64,000 nucleotides of DNA from Treponema pectinovorum (GCF_900497595.1 NZ_UFQO01000001.1:1-64000), one strand, 5' to 3'. Counted from the stretch's first letter, positions 41,156-50,600 are shown. Numbers and translations: made by a program. The notes: generated by a model not told the origin, from the sequence alone.

Positions 41156-42084
41156 ACGAGCTTACAGGAATTGAAAGGCAGTTGGTTCTCCAGTATTTGA
41201 TGGATGCAAATGTTCCTGTCACTTTAACTGAAGAAATTGAAAATCAAAAAGGAAATGTGCAGGATAAAAACGGAAACACCGTTAAGAGTGTTTCGGTCGG
41301 TGTATTTCCTGTTGCGCTTCCTAAAGATAGGCTTACAGTTTTAAAGCAAAATATAATCCTATTAAAAAATCCGCCTGAAAGTGTAAAATCTTTTGACGGA
41401 AAATCTGTTCGTGTTCAATTTTATTTTAACAAGCTCGGTCTTTATTTTATTACAGAGGTAAAATCTGTAAATTCTGGGCTTGCGCTGGAGATTCCGTCTG
41501 TTATAAGAAAAATTGAAGAAGCTCCGAAGAAAAAGTCAGAAAACTTAAAGGCGATTTTATATTATTCTCCAAATTCTATGGAAAGTGCAACTGAATGTGC
41601 ATTTTTTGAGAGATTTCCACTTTTTGTTTTGCCTGCTTGGTCGGATGTTGAAGAGCAAAATCAGTTGAGCACTAGAAATTATCTTGAGCGTTTTGTGATG
41701 CAATGCCGTTCTGATGGAAAACCGATAAGAAATGGGCTTTTTTTAATCAGTGTGTGCAGGTATCTTGCAGAAAATAATGAGGAAAAATCTCCAATTCAGG
41801 AGCGAAAAAATCCTCCTGCTTTAATATATATTGATGAGCAGAGGCTCGTTTTTGCGATGAGCAAAGATAATCTCATCATAAAAGAAGGTTTTGATTATGC
41901 TATTGTTTTGGGATTTCCCATTCCCACTGGTCCTATAAAAGAGAGAACCGTTTATGCAAACTTTAGAGCAGAAAATATTTTTTGTGATGATTCTTCGCAA
42001 AAATTTTGTGCAATCTGTCGTTATACAAGCATAAAAGAAGAGGATGCAAGATATTTGCAGGATAAAAAGAATATTGACAGATAA
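41152..42084 (+). CDS. PilZ-like hypothetical protein
   Basis: 310 residues. The N-terminal 120 residues (SVGVFPVALPKDRLTVLKQNIILLKNPP, GKSVRVQFYFNKLGLYFITEVKSV) resemble the PilZN/YcgR N-terminal fold. The C-terminal end (RTVYANFRAENIF..., CAICRYTSIKEEDARYLQDK) resembles the last strands of a PilZ domain. The RxxxR and DxSxxG cyclic-di-GMP motifs are not clearly present, so ligand binding is doubtful. It is coupled (ATGA) to the lipoprotein gene. Assignment to PilZ is tentative. Confidence 0.55.
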   Translation: MNELTGIERQLVLQYLMDANVPVTLTEEIENQKGNVQDKNGNTVKSVSVGVFPVALPKDRLTVLKQNIILLKNPPESVKSFDGKSVRVQFYFNKLGLYFITEVKSVNSGLALEIPSVIRKIEEAPKKKSENLKAILYYSPNSMESATECAFFERFPLFVLPAWSDVEEQNQLSTRNYLERFVMQCRSDGKPIRNGLFLISVCRYLAENNEEKSPIQERKNPPALIYIDEQRLVFAMSKDNLIIKEGFDYAIVLGFPIPTGPIKERTVYANFRAENIFCDDSSQKFCAICRYTSIKEEDARYLQDKKNIDR

Positions 42085-42100
42085 AATCTAAAATAAAGAA

Positions 42101-42151
42101 AAAAGCACCTGTAAAAACTAATCTTTTCTATCAGCCTTTAGTGGTGCTTTT
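42101..42151 (+). terminator. Terminator-like inverted repeat
   Basis: AAAAGCACC (42101-42109) pairs with GGTGCTTTT (42143-42151), with a 33-nt loop and a T-rich 3' side. It follows the PilZ-like gene and faces convergent serS, so it may serve both. Confidence 0.6.
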
Positions 42152-42199
42152 TCTTTTATAAAAATCTTGTGGAGTTTTTTTATTCCATAACGATTTTAA

Positions 42200-43528
42200 T
42201 TACTTTTTTGCTGCATGGTAAACAGGGTCTTTTATTTCTTTTTTAGGACCGATTTTTTCAAATCCGCAAAGTGGAACTAAAACTTCTGGAACTGTTATGG
42301 AGCCGTCTTCGTTTTGATAGTTTTCCATTATTGCAAGCATCGCTCTTCCTACTGCAATCGCCGTTCCGTTTAACATGTGAACATATTTATTTTTACCGTC
42401 ATCATCGTGGTATTTTACATTTAACCTACGCGATTGGTAATCTGTGCAGTTAGAAGTTGAAGTTACTTCTCCATAGTCGCCATTTGGTTTTTCGTCTGTT
42501 GCTCGGCTTGGCATCCAGGCTTCTATATCCCACTTTCTGTATGCAGGAGCACCCAAATCTCCTGTGCAAGTATCTACAACATGGAAGGCAAGTCCCAATC
42601 CTGTAAAAATCTCTTCTTCAATTAGGCGAAGTTTTTCGTGAATCTTATCAGAATCTTCTGGAAGGCAGTATACGAACATTTCTACCTTGTCAAACTGGTG
42701 AACTCTGTAAAGCCCCTTTGAAAATTGCCCCGCAGCGCCTGCTTCTCTTCTAAAACAGTGTGAAAGACCACAATAGAAAAGTGGAAGGGAAGCTTTATCC
42801 AAAATTTCGTCTGAATGGTAGCCGCCTAGAGTAATTTCCGCAGTTGCAACAAGGCAAGTACCTTCATCTTCTATCGAATAAACATTCGATTCATTCCCGC
42901 GCGGATTAAAACCTATTCCTTTTAAAATTTCTTCTTTTGCAACATCTGGAGTTATAAAAGTTGTAAAGCCGTGTTTTCGCAATATATTAAGGGCGTACAT
43001 TATGAGCGCCTGCTCCAAGAAAACCGCTTCGTTTTTTAGATAGTAAAATTTAGAACCAGAAACCTTTGTTCCTCTTTCAAAATCTATCAAATCCAATTCT
43101 TCGCCCAACTCCACGTGAGTTTTTGGCTTGAATGTAAATTTTCGAGGTGTCCCAACTTTTTTTACTTCCAGATTTTCAGTGTCGAGTTTTCCAATGGGAG
43201 TGTCTGGATGGCACATATTAGGAAGTTGGCGAGCAGCATCGTCTAATTTTTCTTCAACTTCTGCAAGGCGTTTTTCTGCTTCTGCAACTTCTTCTTTTAT
43301 CTTTTTACCCTCTTCTATGAAGTTTTGCCTTGTCTGTGCGTCCAGTTTTTGCTTCATATTTGTGGCATTTTGATTTCTTTTTTGCTGTAAAGACTGAAGT
43401 TCTGTTACCAGGGCAGTTCTTTCGTCATAAAGTTTTACAACTAAGTCTGCATCTGCGACCATGTTGCGATTTTTTATGTTTTGTTTTACTTCATCCAAGT
43501 GTTCTTTTACAAATTTAAGGTCTAACAT
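42200..43528 (-). CDS. serS: Serine--tRNA ligase
   Basis: 442 residues from ATG 43528, with GAGGA 5 nt upstream; the longer frame from 43549 is rejected. The N-terminal coiled-coil arm (about 30-105) binds the long variable arm of tRNA-Ser. Class II motifs are seen: motif 2 FRREAGAAGQFSKGLYRVHQF and motif 3 GTAIAVGRAMLAIMENYQ. It charges tRNA-Ser in the cytoplasm. It stands alone, convergent with the PilZ-like gene. Confidence 0.97.
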   Translation of the reverse strand: MLDLKFVKEHLDEVKQNIKNRNMVADADLVVKLYDERTALVTELQSLQQKRNQNATNMKQKLDAQTRQNFIEEGKKIKEEVAEAEKRLAEVEEKLDDAARQLPNMCHPDTPIGKLDTENLEVKKVGTPRKFTFKPKTHVELGEELDLIDFERGTKVSGSKFYYLKNEAVFLEQALIMYALNILRKHGFTTFITPDVAKEEILKGIGFNPRGNESNVYSIEDEGTCLVATAEITLGGYHSDEILDKASLPLFYCGLSHCFRREAGAAGQFSKGLYRVHQFDKVEMFVYCLPEDSDKIHEKLRLIEEEIFTGLGLAFHVVDTCTGDLGAPAYRKWDIEAWMPSRATDEKPNGDYGEVTSTSNCTDYQSRRLNVKYHDDDGKNKYVHMLNGTAIAVGRAMLAIMENYQNEDGSITVPEVLVPLCGFEKIGPKKEIKDPVYHAAKK

Positions 43529-43633
43529 TTTTTCCTCGTAATGCCACAAAAGTGAAACATTCTAAAATATTTTATTGATTTGATACGAATTTTTCAATCA
43601 AACTGATTTTTATCGCTAAAGTAAAAATCGCCG

Positions 43634-44350
43634 TTATTTTATTTCGTAAACTGCATCTACTGTAAAACTTATGGTTGATTTTCCTGCGCTTACAGGGGTT
43701 GAAACGGAAATACTCGAAGCTTCTGCATCTGCCATTAGATTTTTTGCCGCATAGGTTCTGTAAACTCCGTAATTATTTTGATGTTCATTTATGGAAATAA
43801 GTTTTCCAAGCATTGCACCATCTGTTGTTACGATTAGATTTGCTGTATCGTGTGCATTTTGAACTGCAAGCGTTCTAGCCTGTTTTACATAAACATCATT
43901 TTTGCTTATTCCGTATTCAAGCGACGAAAGTTCGTTTGCGCCAGATTTGAGAGCAGAGTCGATTACAGCACTTGTAAGCGATAAATCCTTTACGAAGATT
44001 TTTATATTGTTTGAAACGACATAATCGCCAGGAATCGACCTTCCGCTTGAATAATTTGATTCTTGATAAACTGTATAACGCTGTGTTGAAATATTTTCTT
44101 TTGAAATTCCAGCGTTAACCACAGCGTCCTGAACTTTCGTCATTTTTTGTGCGTTTTCTTCGCTTGCCTTTAAAACATCTTTTCCGCGAGTGTTTACAGA
44201 AAGGATTATAGTTGCATTGTCTGCTTCAACTTCTACCGTTCCTGTTCCGCTTACGCTTACTGTGCGCCTATTATTTTCCATAGTTTTTATGGTACAAGCG
44301 CTCAAAAAAAGTGTTACTGAAATAAAAGATATTGTCTTTAAAAGTTTCAT
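43634..44350 (-). CDS. SIMPL-domain (DUF541) lipoprotein
   Basis: 238 residues with lipobox LSAC (Cys19). The rest is a SIMPL/DUF541 domain: VSVSGTGTVEVEADNATIILSVNT at the start, KENISTQRYTVYQESNY, VVSNNIKIFVKDLSLTSAVIDSALKSGANELSSLEYGIS and STPVSAGKSTISFTVDAVYEI at the end. Family members are oligomeric periplasmic proteins of unclear function, linked to outer-membrane and oxidative stress. GGAG precedes the ATG. Same direction as the downstream-lying serS with a 105-nt gap. Confidence 0.88.
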   Translation of the reverse strand: MKLLKTISFISVTLFLSACTIKTMENNRRTVSVSGTGTVEVEADNATIILSVNTRGKDVLKASEENAQKMTKVQDAVVNAGISKENISTQRYTVYQESNYSSGRSIPGDYVVSNNIKIFVKDLSLTSAVIDSALKSGANELSSLEYGISKNDVYVKQARTLAVQNAHDTANLIVTTDGAMLGKLISINEHQNNYGVYRTYAAKNLMADAEASSISVSTPVSAGKSTISFTVDAVYEIK

Positions 44351-44397
44351 TTTTTATCTCCAATGAATTTAATTTTTTTTATCTGCAACGCAGATTT

Positions 44398-45942
44398 TTA
44401 ATAAATATTTATATAATAGCGTTCAAGATAGATTTTTCTCCTGTTCGCATTTTGCCAGAATCTGCTCGTTGGGTATTTTTTTATTATCGCCTCGTATGAA
44501 TCGAGTGCACTTTTTATATTTTTGATTGTGCTGTCCGCTTCTAAAATTTGTGCTTGAACAAAGAGTGCTTCGTCAATCTTTGTGTTTTCGCTGTCCAGAT
44601 ATTCTTGAATTTGACTAAGTGCCTTTTCGTATTCCTTTGCTTCGTATGATTTTTTTGCCTCGTCAAGAAGATTTACAGCTGGATTTTTAACTTGTGAAAA
44701 ATCTGAAATATCATCGTTTTTTTGATTTTGATTTGCTGAATTTTGTGATTGACCATTTGATAATGGGGCAGAGGAGAAAGTTCTATTTTTGTCAGTTGTT
44801 TGAATTACGGTTTTAAGATTATCGTCCTGTTTCTTTTCGCTTAGAGGTACAGAAACCGATAAGGAATTTTCTGTATCTTTTTGAGTAATAGTCGAGTTCT
44901 CTTCCGCATTTATTTTTTTAGCGTTACTATTTTTTCCTTTAGAAAAATGCTCTTCGTTTCTAACTGGCTTTGGCGGAACTACTAGCGCATAAGAAGGCGC
45001 AACAACTTTTTCTCCTGATTTTGCAGAATCTTCTTCAACTGTAACTTCAAGATAATCGTCTATATATTGGGAAGTTAAAATATCGTTTTTATAAAAATGT
45101 AGCAAGGTTTTTCCTTTTTTATAAGAGCGAAGCGTAAATATTGTGTCTTTGCTGCCAAGTTTTCTTCCAAAATATCTGAATAGATTTTGATTTTCGACTT
45201 CTCCTATGTAAATCCAGCCGCTTCCTGGATATATAACATCTACATATTGATTGTTTTTGACAGCCATCGCTCGAGAAGGCGTTATCGCTGATGTCTTATT
45301 TTGAAAATCCACTTCAGATTCTGTTTTTGAAGTTTCTTGTGCGTCAAAATCTTTATGCAAATCTTCCAAAGGTTTTTCATCTTCTGGCTGTTTTATTGCA
45401 TCGCTTTCTAATTTTGTTTCGTTGTTTTCGGTTTCGATTTTCTTAGAACTTTCTTCTTGAATAGCATTTATCTCGCCTTCGACATTTTGTACGGAGAGAT
45501 TTTGTGTTATTTGAAAGTCCTGCTCTTTTGTATCTTGAACTTGAGTTTTTTCATCTTCTGGCCGTGTTTCTTTTTGCAAAGGAAATTCATCTTTTGGCGC
45601 TGCGTCAAAAATATCTGGCTCACTAAAAGTTTCTTCGCTGTCTTCTTTTACAGGATTTGGAATTATATCATTTTCGTCGATTTTTTCTGCGTTTTCTTCA
45701 AGTTCTTCAAGCGATTCTTTTGTGTTTGAAGGTTCTGTTTCTTCAATCTCGACAGAATCATAATTTTTTTCATGATTTTCTTCATCTTGAGAAATATCTT
45801 TTTGAGAAATATCTTCGATTGGCGTTTGTGTCGCTGGAGCAACTTCTTCAATTTTTTTTGTAGAAAGACAGGATGAAAAAACAAGAAAAGAAAAAATTAA
45901 AGATACGTATTTAAAAATTTTTTTCGATTTCATTTTGCTCAC
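44398..45942 (-). CDS. Large acidic lipoprotein with C-terminal TPR-like region
   Basis: 514 residues from GTG 45942, which overlaps the upstream stop (GTGA) and has AGGGG 7 nt before it; ATG 45933 is an alternative. Lipobox FSSC near residue 20. Residues about 25-210 are very rich in Glu, Asp, Lys and Gln and look disordered. A beta domain follows (DVIYPGSGWIYIGEVENQNLFRYFGRKLGSKDTIFTLRSYKKGKTLLHFYKND), then another linker, and a C-terminal TPR-like domain (KKSYEAKEYEKALSQIQEYLDS, SALDSYEAIIKKYPTSRFW). Third gene of the smc operon. No function recognised. Confidence 0.75.
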   Translation of the reverse strand: MSKMKSKKIFKYVSLIFSFLVFSSCLSTKKIEEVAPATQTPIEDISQKDISQDEENHEKNYDSVEIEETEPSNTKESLEELEENAEKIDENDIIPNPVKEDSEETFSEPDIFDAAPKDEFPLQKETRPEDEKTQVQDTKEQDFQITQNLSVQNVEGEINAIQEESSKKIETENNETKLESDAIKQPEDEKPLEDLHKDFDAQETSKTESEVDFQNKTSAITPSRAMAVKNNQYVDVIYPGSGWIYIGEVENQNLFRYFGRKLGSKDTIFTLRSYKKGKTLLHFYKNDILTSQYIDDYLEVTVEEDSAKSGEKVVAPSYALVVPPKPVRNEEHFSKGKNSNAKKINAEENSTITQKDTENSLSVSVPLSEKKQDDNLKTVIQTTDKNRTFSSAPLSNGQSQNSANQNQKNDDISDFSQVKNPAVNLLDEAKKSYEAKEYEKALSQIQEYLDSENTKIDEALFVQAQILEADSTIKNIKSALDSYEAIIKKYPTSRFWQNANRRKIYLERYYINIY

Positions 45943-46301
45943 GGAGCTGCCCCTGTAATTTCTTTTACTATTTTGTCGTTTGTTCGTTCGAGTTCTTTTA
46001 AAATCGTCGAATCTGGTTTTGTAAACCATTGTTCAATTTCCTGTTGGCTCCACTGCTTTTTTAAACTTCGCTCAGGATAATAATTTTTTTCAATTTCTGG
46101 CCCTTCTGGCAAAAGTGGTTTTGCATCTAAAACAAAATCGGTTTTTTGATACGTTTTTTGTTTTGGCTTTGATGATTGTATAAAGATGACGATGAGTGCA
46201 ATCAAAAAAAATAAAAGGATAATCAATAGTCCCAAGGAGTAGAGAGGTTTTTTATGAAAAAGTTCAAAAAAATTGTCTTTTAATTCTTCAAAATCAATCA
46301 T
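45939..46301 (-). CDS. Single-pass membrane protein, unknown function
   Basis: 120 residues. One strong membrane helix (LYSLGLLIILLFFLIALIVIFI, about 20-42) and a charged C-terminal segment with WSQQEIEQWFTKPDSTILKELERTND. No family recognised. It overlaps smc by 8 nt and the downstream lipoprotein by 4 nt, so the three are translated as a coupled unit. Confidence 0.7.
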   Translation of the reverse strand: MIDFEELKDNFFELFHKKPLYSLGLLIILLFFLIALIVIFIQSSKPKQKTYQKTDFVLDAKPLLPEGPEIEKNYYPERSLKKQWSQQEIEQWFTKPDSTILKELERTNDKIVKEITGAAP

Positions 46302-49284
46302 TCTTTTCTGCCTTTAGAGAATCCATTGCTCTTTGGCTTGCAAGTTTTGATTCTTCTTTTATCTTTTCGATTTCTGGATCTGTTATACTTCCGTCTGGAT
46401 TGTGAATCCTTTTTGCAGGTCTAGGAGGAATATAAACATTTGGCTCTGGCTCAACTTCTTCTTCAATAAAATCCTCTTCGCCGTCTTCTTTTTCAATTTT
46501 AATTTCTTTATCAAGGCGCATCGTCATAACTTTGCTTACACCAGATTCCTGCATCGTAACACCAAGCATCGTGTTAGCGCCAGTAACTGTTTTTTTGTTG
46601 TGCGTAATTACGATGTATTGAGAAAGCCTTGAAAAAGAACGCAAGGCAGTTACAAAACTTGAAACGTTTTTGTCGTCAAGCGCTGCATCGATTTCGTCCA
46701 AAAGACAGAACGGACTCGGCCTTACCTGATAGGTTGCAAATAGCAGTGCGACAGCAGTCATCGTTTTTTCGCCGCCAGAGAGCAACGCAATATTTTGCAA
46801 TTTTTTTCCAGGAGGCTCTGCATAAATATCTATGCCGGAAACTAGAACATTTTGAGGATCTACGAGACGCAGTTCTCCTTTTCCGCCACCAAAAAGTTTT
46901 CGGAACATATTGTGAAAATTCTTTTTTATCTTGTTGTATGTGTCCAAAAACATCTCTGTGGATTTTGTTTTTATTTCTTCTGAAACCCTTATAAGATTTT
47001 CCAGCGATTTATTTGTGTCGTCATAACTTGCCTGCAATTTTTCATATCGTTCTTTTTGCTCTTCAAATTCTTCTGGTGCCATCAAGTTTACAGAACCCAA
47101 ATTCTTCAAATCTTCCCGCGATTGATTCAATTTTTCTTTTAGAGAAGCCGACGACTCTGTTATTTTGTACATCCGCTCTTCAAATTCCATCAAATCTCGG
47201 CTGTGCGTATCTATAAAGTTCTGTTTTATATTTCTTATGTCGTTATCGCTTGTTACCAAATCCATCGTAAGTTTTTCGTATTGATTTTGGTTTTTTCGCT
47301 GTTCTTCTAATTTTTTGTCCAGTTTTTCCTGAGTTCCGCTTACGGAAGAATTGCAAAGCACAATCTGATTGTTAATATCCGCCATTTCTTCGGCACATTT
47401 TTGCCCACGCCTTTCTATAGAAGCCAATTCGCCTTGAATTTCTACAATCTGGTCTTTTAATTCTTCTTGACGGCGTTGTTCTTCTTCAAGTTCCTGCTCA
47501 TTTTGACGGAAATTGTTCTGCTCATTCACCAGCGAGCGTTTTAAAAGGTCGACGTTTTGCTTTACTCCAAAAATTGCTTGTTGCATCGAAGCCTGTGTAA
47601 CTTTAAGCTGATTTAAATTTTCGCGGTATTCTTCAATTTTTTTTATCAAAGAAGAATTTTCGTCCCTTAAAGAATGAATATGCTCCTGAACTTTTACAAT
47701 TTGCCCTTTTAAAGTTTCAATTTCGTTATCGATTGCGCGTTTTTTTGTGATGATTCCCTGTGGAGAAACAAATTCTTCAAAAAAGTTTGGCATCGCTTTT
47801 TCGTATTTTGATAAAGATTTTTCCACAGATTCTGCAAGCGATTTTACTTCGGTAAAAGCTTTTATCGCAGATTCAATCATCTTTTCATTTTCTTCTGAGG
47901 AATGATTTGCCATCGAAAAGTAATCTGAAATTATGTTTTTTCGTCCTTCAGCAAAGATTTTTAATTTTGCAAGCGATTCTATCAATTCATCTTTTGCCTG
48001 CTTTGCAGCGTTTGAAGAAAATCCGGACTCTTTTAATTTTGCATCGAGCTCTTTTACGATATCTTCTGTTATTTCGCCTAATTTTTTCTGTTGATTTGAG
48101 ATTTCATCGTTTAATTCTTCAATTCTTTTTGAATTTTCATCTGCAAATCTGTCATTTTGTTCCATCTTCGTATTTGCAGAGTTTATGTTCTGGCTTACGG
48201 CTTCCATATTTTCTTGTATGCTGTCGAGTCCGCGATTTTTAGAATGGAGGTCGGCTTCTCTCTCGTCAATTTCTTCGTTGAACGTATCGATTTTTTCTTG
48301 AATTGAATTTTGTTTTACTTCCAAAATGCCAATTTTTTCTTTTATCTGATTTGCTCTAAGGTTGTATTCCTGTGCCCGCTGAAGTTTATTCGTCTTTTCT
48401 GTCTGGACGGTTGCAAGTTCAACTTGAAGAGAATTCATTTTTGTCTGCAAATCTTTTATCTTGTCGTTATTTTCAAAAAGGGAAGACTGAACCTGTTTTA
48501 TTTCATCTTGAATTTTTGCGCGCTTGGCTTCAAGTTCTGCCTTTACAGCTTCTTGCCTAGCTTTGTCTTGAGTAAACGATTTTAGGCGCAAAAGTTGAAT
48601 ATCGAGTTCATAATTGAAAATATCATCTTTTAATTTTCTATATTGTATTGTTTTTTGGCTTTGAACTTTTAAAGTTTCGTAATTTCGCTTATTTTCAACG
48701 AGCGCGATTTCAATTTGTGCAAGATTTTGCCTTGTGCGCATCAGTTCTCGTTCGGCTTCTGCACATTCGGCTTTTGACCTGCTTATTCCTGCGGCTTCTT
48801 CAAAAAGATAGCGGCGATCTTCTGGTTTTGAAGAGAGTATCTGGTCGATTTTTCCCTGTTCCATTACAGAGTAGGCTGCTTTTCCAACTCCAGTGTCCAT
48901 AAAAAGCCTTCGGATTTCTGTTGGACCTACCTGCCTGTTGTTGATGTAGTATTCGTTTTCTCCTGACCGATATAATCTCCTCTTTAGTGCAATCTCCGAA
49001 TCGTCGAGGGGGAGCAAGCCGTTTTCGTTTGCAATAGTGAGTGTAACTTCTGCGATGTTTAGCGCGGGGCGTGTTTCTGTTCCATTAAAAATTACAGATT
49101 CCATCGTATCTGCTCGGAGATTTTTTGCCTTATTTTCTGCAAGAACCCATTTTACAGCATCTACGACATTGCTTTTTCCACACCCATTAGGACCTAGCAA
49201 GGCTGTTATTCCGTCTGCAAATTCAATGTGAGTTCTGTCGGCAAATGATTTAAAACCGAAGATATCCAAACTTTTTAGAAACAC
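46294..49284 (-). CDS. smc: Chromosome segregation protein SMC, hinge atypical
   Basis: 996 residues, against about 1150-1190 for most bacterial Smc. The ABC head is intact: Walker A GPNGCGKS (31-38), signature LLSGGEKTMTAVALL and Walker B PFCLLDEIDAALDD, followed by an 80-residue acidic tail. Between two long coiled coils, where the roughly 120-residue hinge with its paired glycine motifs should be (about 400-520), there is only a helical segment. With ScpA and ScpB it would fold and segregate the chromosome. The start is GTG 49284, with GGAG 9 nt upstream. Confidence 0.93.
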   Translation of the reverse strand: MFLKSLDIFGFKSFADRTHIEFADGITALLGPNGCGKSNVVDAVKWVLAENKAKNLRADTMESVIFNGTETRPALNIAEVTLTIANENGLLPLDDSEIALKRRLYRSGENEYYINNRQVGPTEIRRLFMDTGVGKAAYSVMEQGKIDQILSSKPEDRRYLFEEAAGISRSKAECAEAERELMRTRQNLAQIEIALVENKRNYETLKVQSQKTIQYRKLKDDIFNYELDIQLLRLKSFTQDKARQEAVKAELEAKRAKIQDEIKQVQSSLFENNDKIKDLQTKMNSLQVELATVQTEKTNKLQRAQEYNLRANQIKEKIGILEVKQNSIQEKIDTFNEEIDEREADLHSKNRGLDSIQENMEAVSQNINSANTKMEQNDRFADENSKRIEELNDEISNQQKKLGEITEDIVKELDAKLKESGFSSNAAKQAKDELIESLAKLKIFAEGRKNIISDYFSMANHSSEENEKMIESAIKAFTEVKSLAESVEKSLSKYEKAMPNFFEEFVSPQGIITKKRAIDNEIETLKGQIVKVQEHIHSLRDENSSLIKKIEEYRENLNQLKVTQASMQQAIFGVKQNVDLLKRSLVNEQNNFRQNEQELEEEQRRQEELKDQIVEIQGELASIERRGQKCAEEMADINNQIVLCNSSVSGTQEKLDKKLEEQRKNQNQYEKLTMDLVTSDNDIRNIKQNFIDTHSRDLMEFEERMYKITESSASLKEKLNQSREDLKNLGSVNLMAPEEFEEQKERYEKLQASYDDTNKSLENLIRVSEEIKTKSTEMFLDTYNKIKKNFHNMFRKLFGGGKGELRLVDPQNVLVSGIDIYAEPPGKKLQNIALLSGGEKTMTAVALLFATYQVRPSPFCLLDEIDAALDDKNVSSFVTALRSFSRLSQYIVITHNKKTVTGANTMLGVTMQESGVSKVMTMRLDKEIKIEKEDGEEDFIEEEVEPEPNVYIPPRPAKRIHNPDGSITDPEIEKIKEESKLASQRAMDSLKAEKND

Positions 49285-49303
49285 TTTTTAGACTCCGAGA
49301 TAA

Positions 49304-49360
49304 TTTTAATTGAAATATCCTACAAATTATAACGATAAAAGAATTGCGTTTCAATTAAAA
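49304..49360 (-). promoter_or_regulatory. smc promoter flanked by a 12-bp inverted repeat
   Basis: On the minus strand TTGAAA (49349-49354), 17 nt, TATAAT (49326-49331). The same region has a perfect dyad TTTTAATTGAAA (49304-49315) / TTTCAATTAAAA (49349-49360). One arm covers the -35 and the other lies about 11-22 nt past the -10, a layout typical for an operator. Confidence 0.6.
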
Positions 49361-49372
49361 GCAAAGGTTGGC

Positions 49373-50551
49373 CTAGACTTCTTCAATTCCGTTTGGGGAA
49401 ATAAGTTTTCCTTTATAAAGTATTTTGGGATATACAATGATACCGAGTTTTTTTTCTAATTGAGCGTATTTTTTCATTTCAAATACATCGCCAATAACTA
49501 TGTTTATTCCTGTTTTTCCAGCTCTTGCAGTTCTTCCTGCACGGTGAATAAAAAAATCCTCGTTTGAAGGCAAATCCATCTGAATTATGTGCGAGATTTC
49601 TAAAATATCTAAACCTCGGCTAGATAAGTCGCTTGTAACTAGAATTTTTATCTTTCCACTTTTGAATCTGTCAATATTTGATTTTCGCTCGACTTTGTCC
49701 ATTTTTGCATGCACATAAGAGCAATCAATTCCTTTATATCGCAATTTTGAAACTATATTTTCCACCTGATCGAGTTTACTCGTAAAAATCAGACATTTTG
49801 AAGGATTTTCTGCAACCAAAATTTTTCTTAAAGTTTCGATTTTATCGCGATTTTCCGCAAATACCGCCAGATGAGTTATTCGTTTTTTTAAAACATCTTC
49901 TGGCGGAAGAAAAAGCGTTTCAACCTTGTGTTCTAAATTTCCGTCAGAACGCAATTTTGTGTCGGAAAGAATTTTTTGAGTGGACTTTGTTATAGTTGCA
50001 CTCAATGCAATCATCTGCACATTTTTTTTTGGCGATTTTAAAAGAGCAAGGGTTTCATCTTTCAACTCTGGAGCAAGCAATCGGTCAACTTCGTCTAAAA
50101 CGACTGCGCAGAGATTTTCAAGTTTTATTTTTTTTAGGCTGAAAAGTTCATAAAGTCTTGCAGGAGTGCCAATTATCACATTGGGTTTTTCCTTTAAATT
50201 TTCTATCTGCCGTTTTATAGGAGCGCCACCGATTAAAAGTGCCGTCTTTATTGAAGAGATTTTTTGAATTTGAGCTTTTATTTGGCTTGCAAGTTCAAAA
50301 GTTGGCGCAATAATCATCAATTTTATGTCTTTTGATTCTTCTTCGCTAAGAATTTTTGTCAGGAGAGGCAAAAGATATGCATAGGTTTTTCCAGTTCCTG
50401 TTTCGCTTTGAAAAAGAATGGATGTTCCGTTTTGTATAAGCGGAATCGCCTGTATTTGAACTTTTGTTGGAACTGTTATGTTATTTTCTTCGAGTTTTTT
50501 TGTGAGTTCTTCTAAAATATTTAAGGAATGAAAAGTGATTTCTTGAGCCAT
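49373..50551 (-). CDS. DEAD/DEAH-box RNA helicase
   Basis: 392 residues from ATG 50551 (MAQEITFHSLNILEEL). Motif I is SETGTGKT, motif II is the variant DEVD (VVLDEVDRLL), motif III SAT, and motif VI HRAGRTARAG; VTSDLSSRGLDI is motif V. The Q-motif glutamine is in PTKVQIQAIPLI. It unwinds RNA duplexes in ribosome assembly or RNA decay. The C-terminal extension found in some family members is absent. There is no Shine-Dalgarno; TATAGT lies 6 nt upstream of the start. Confidence 0.92.
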   Translation of the reverse strand: MAQEITFHSLNILEELTKKLEENNITVPTKVQIQAIPLIQNGTSILFQSETGTGKTYAYLLPLLTKILSEEESKDIKLMIIAPTFELASQIKAQIQKISSIKTALLIGGAPIKRQIENLKEKPNVIIGTPARLYELFSLKKIKLENLCAVVLDEVDRLLAPELKDETLALLKSPKKNVQMIALSATITKSTQKILSDTKLRSDGNLEHKVETLFLPPEDVLKKRITHLAVFAENRDKIETLRKILVAENPSKCLIFTSKLDQVENIVSKLRYKGIDCSYVHAKMDKVERKSNIDRFKSGKIKILVTSDLSSRGLDILEISHIIQMDLPSNEDFFIHRAGRTARAGKTGINIVIGDVFEMKKYAQLEKKLGIIVYPKILYKGKLISPNGIEEV

Positions 50552-50557
50552 GCGTAG

Positions 50558-50590
50558 ACTATAGCATAGAAAAATTATGTTTGCTATAAT
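50558..50590. promoter_or_regulatory. Divergent -10 elements
   Basis: TATAGT (50558-50563, minus strand) serves the helicase, 6 nt before its ATG. TATAAT (50585-50590, plus strand) serves the glycosyltransferase, 10 nt before its ATG. The two start codons are only 49 bp apart. The -35 regions are poor matches. Confidence 0.45.
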
Positions 50591-50600
50591 TTTTACCATC

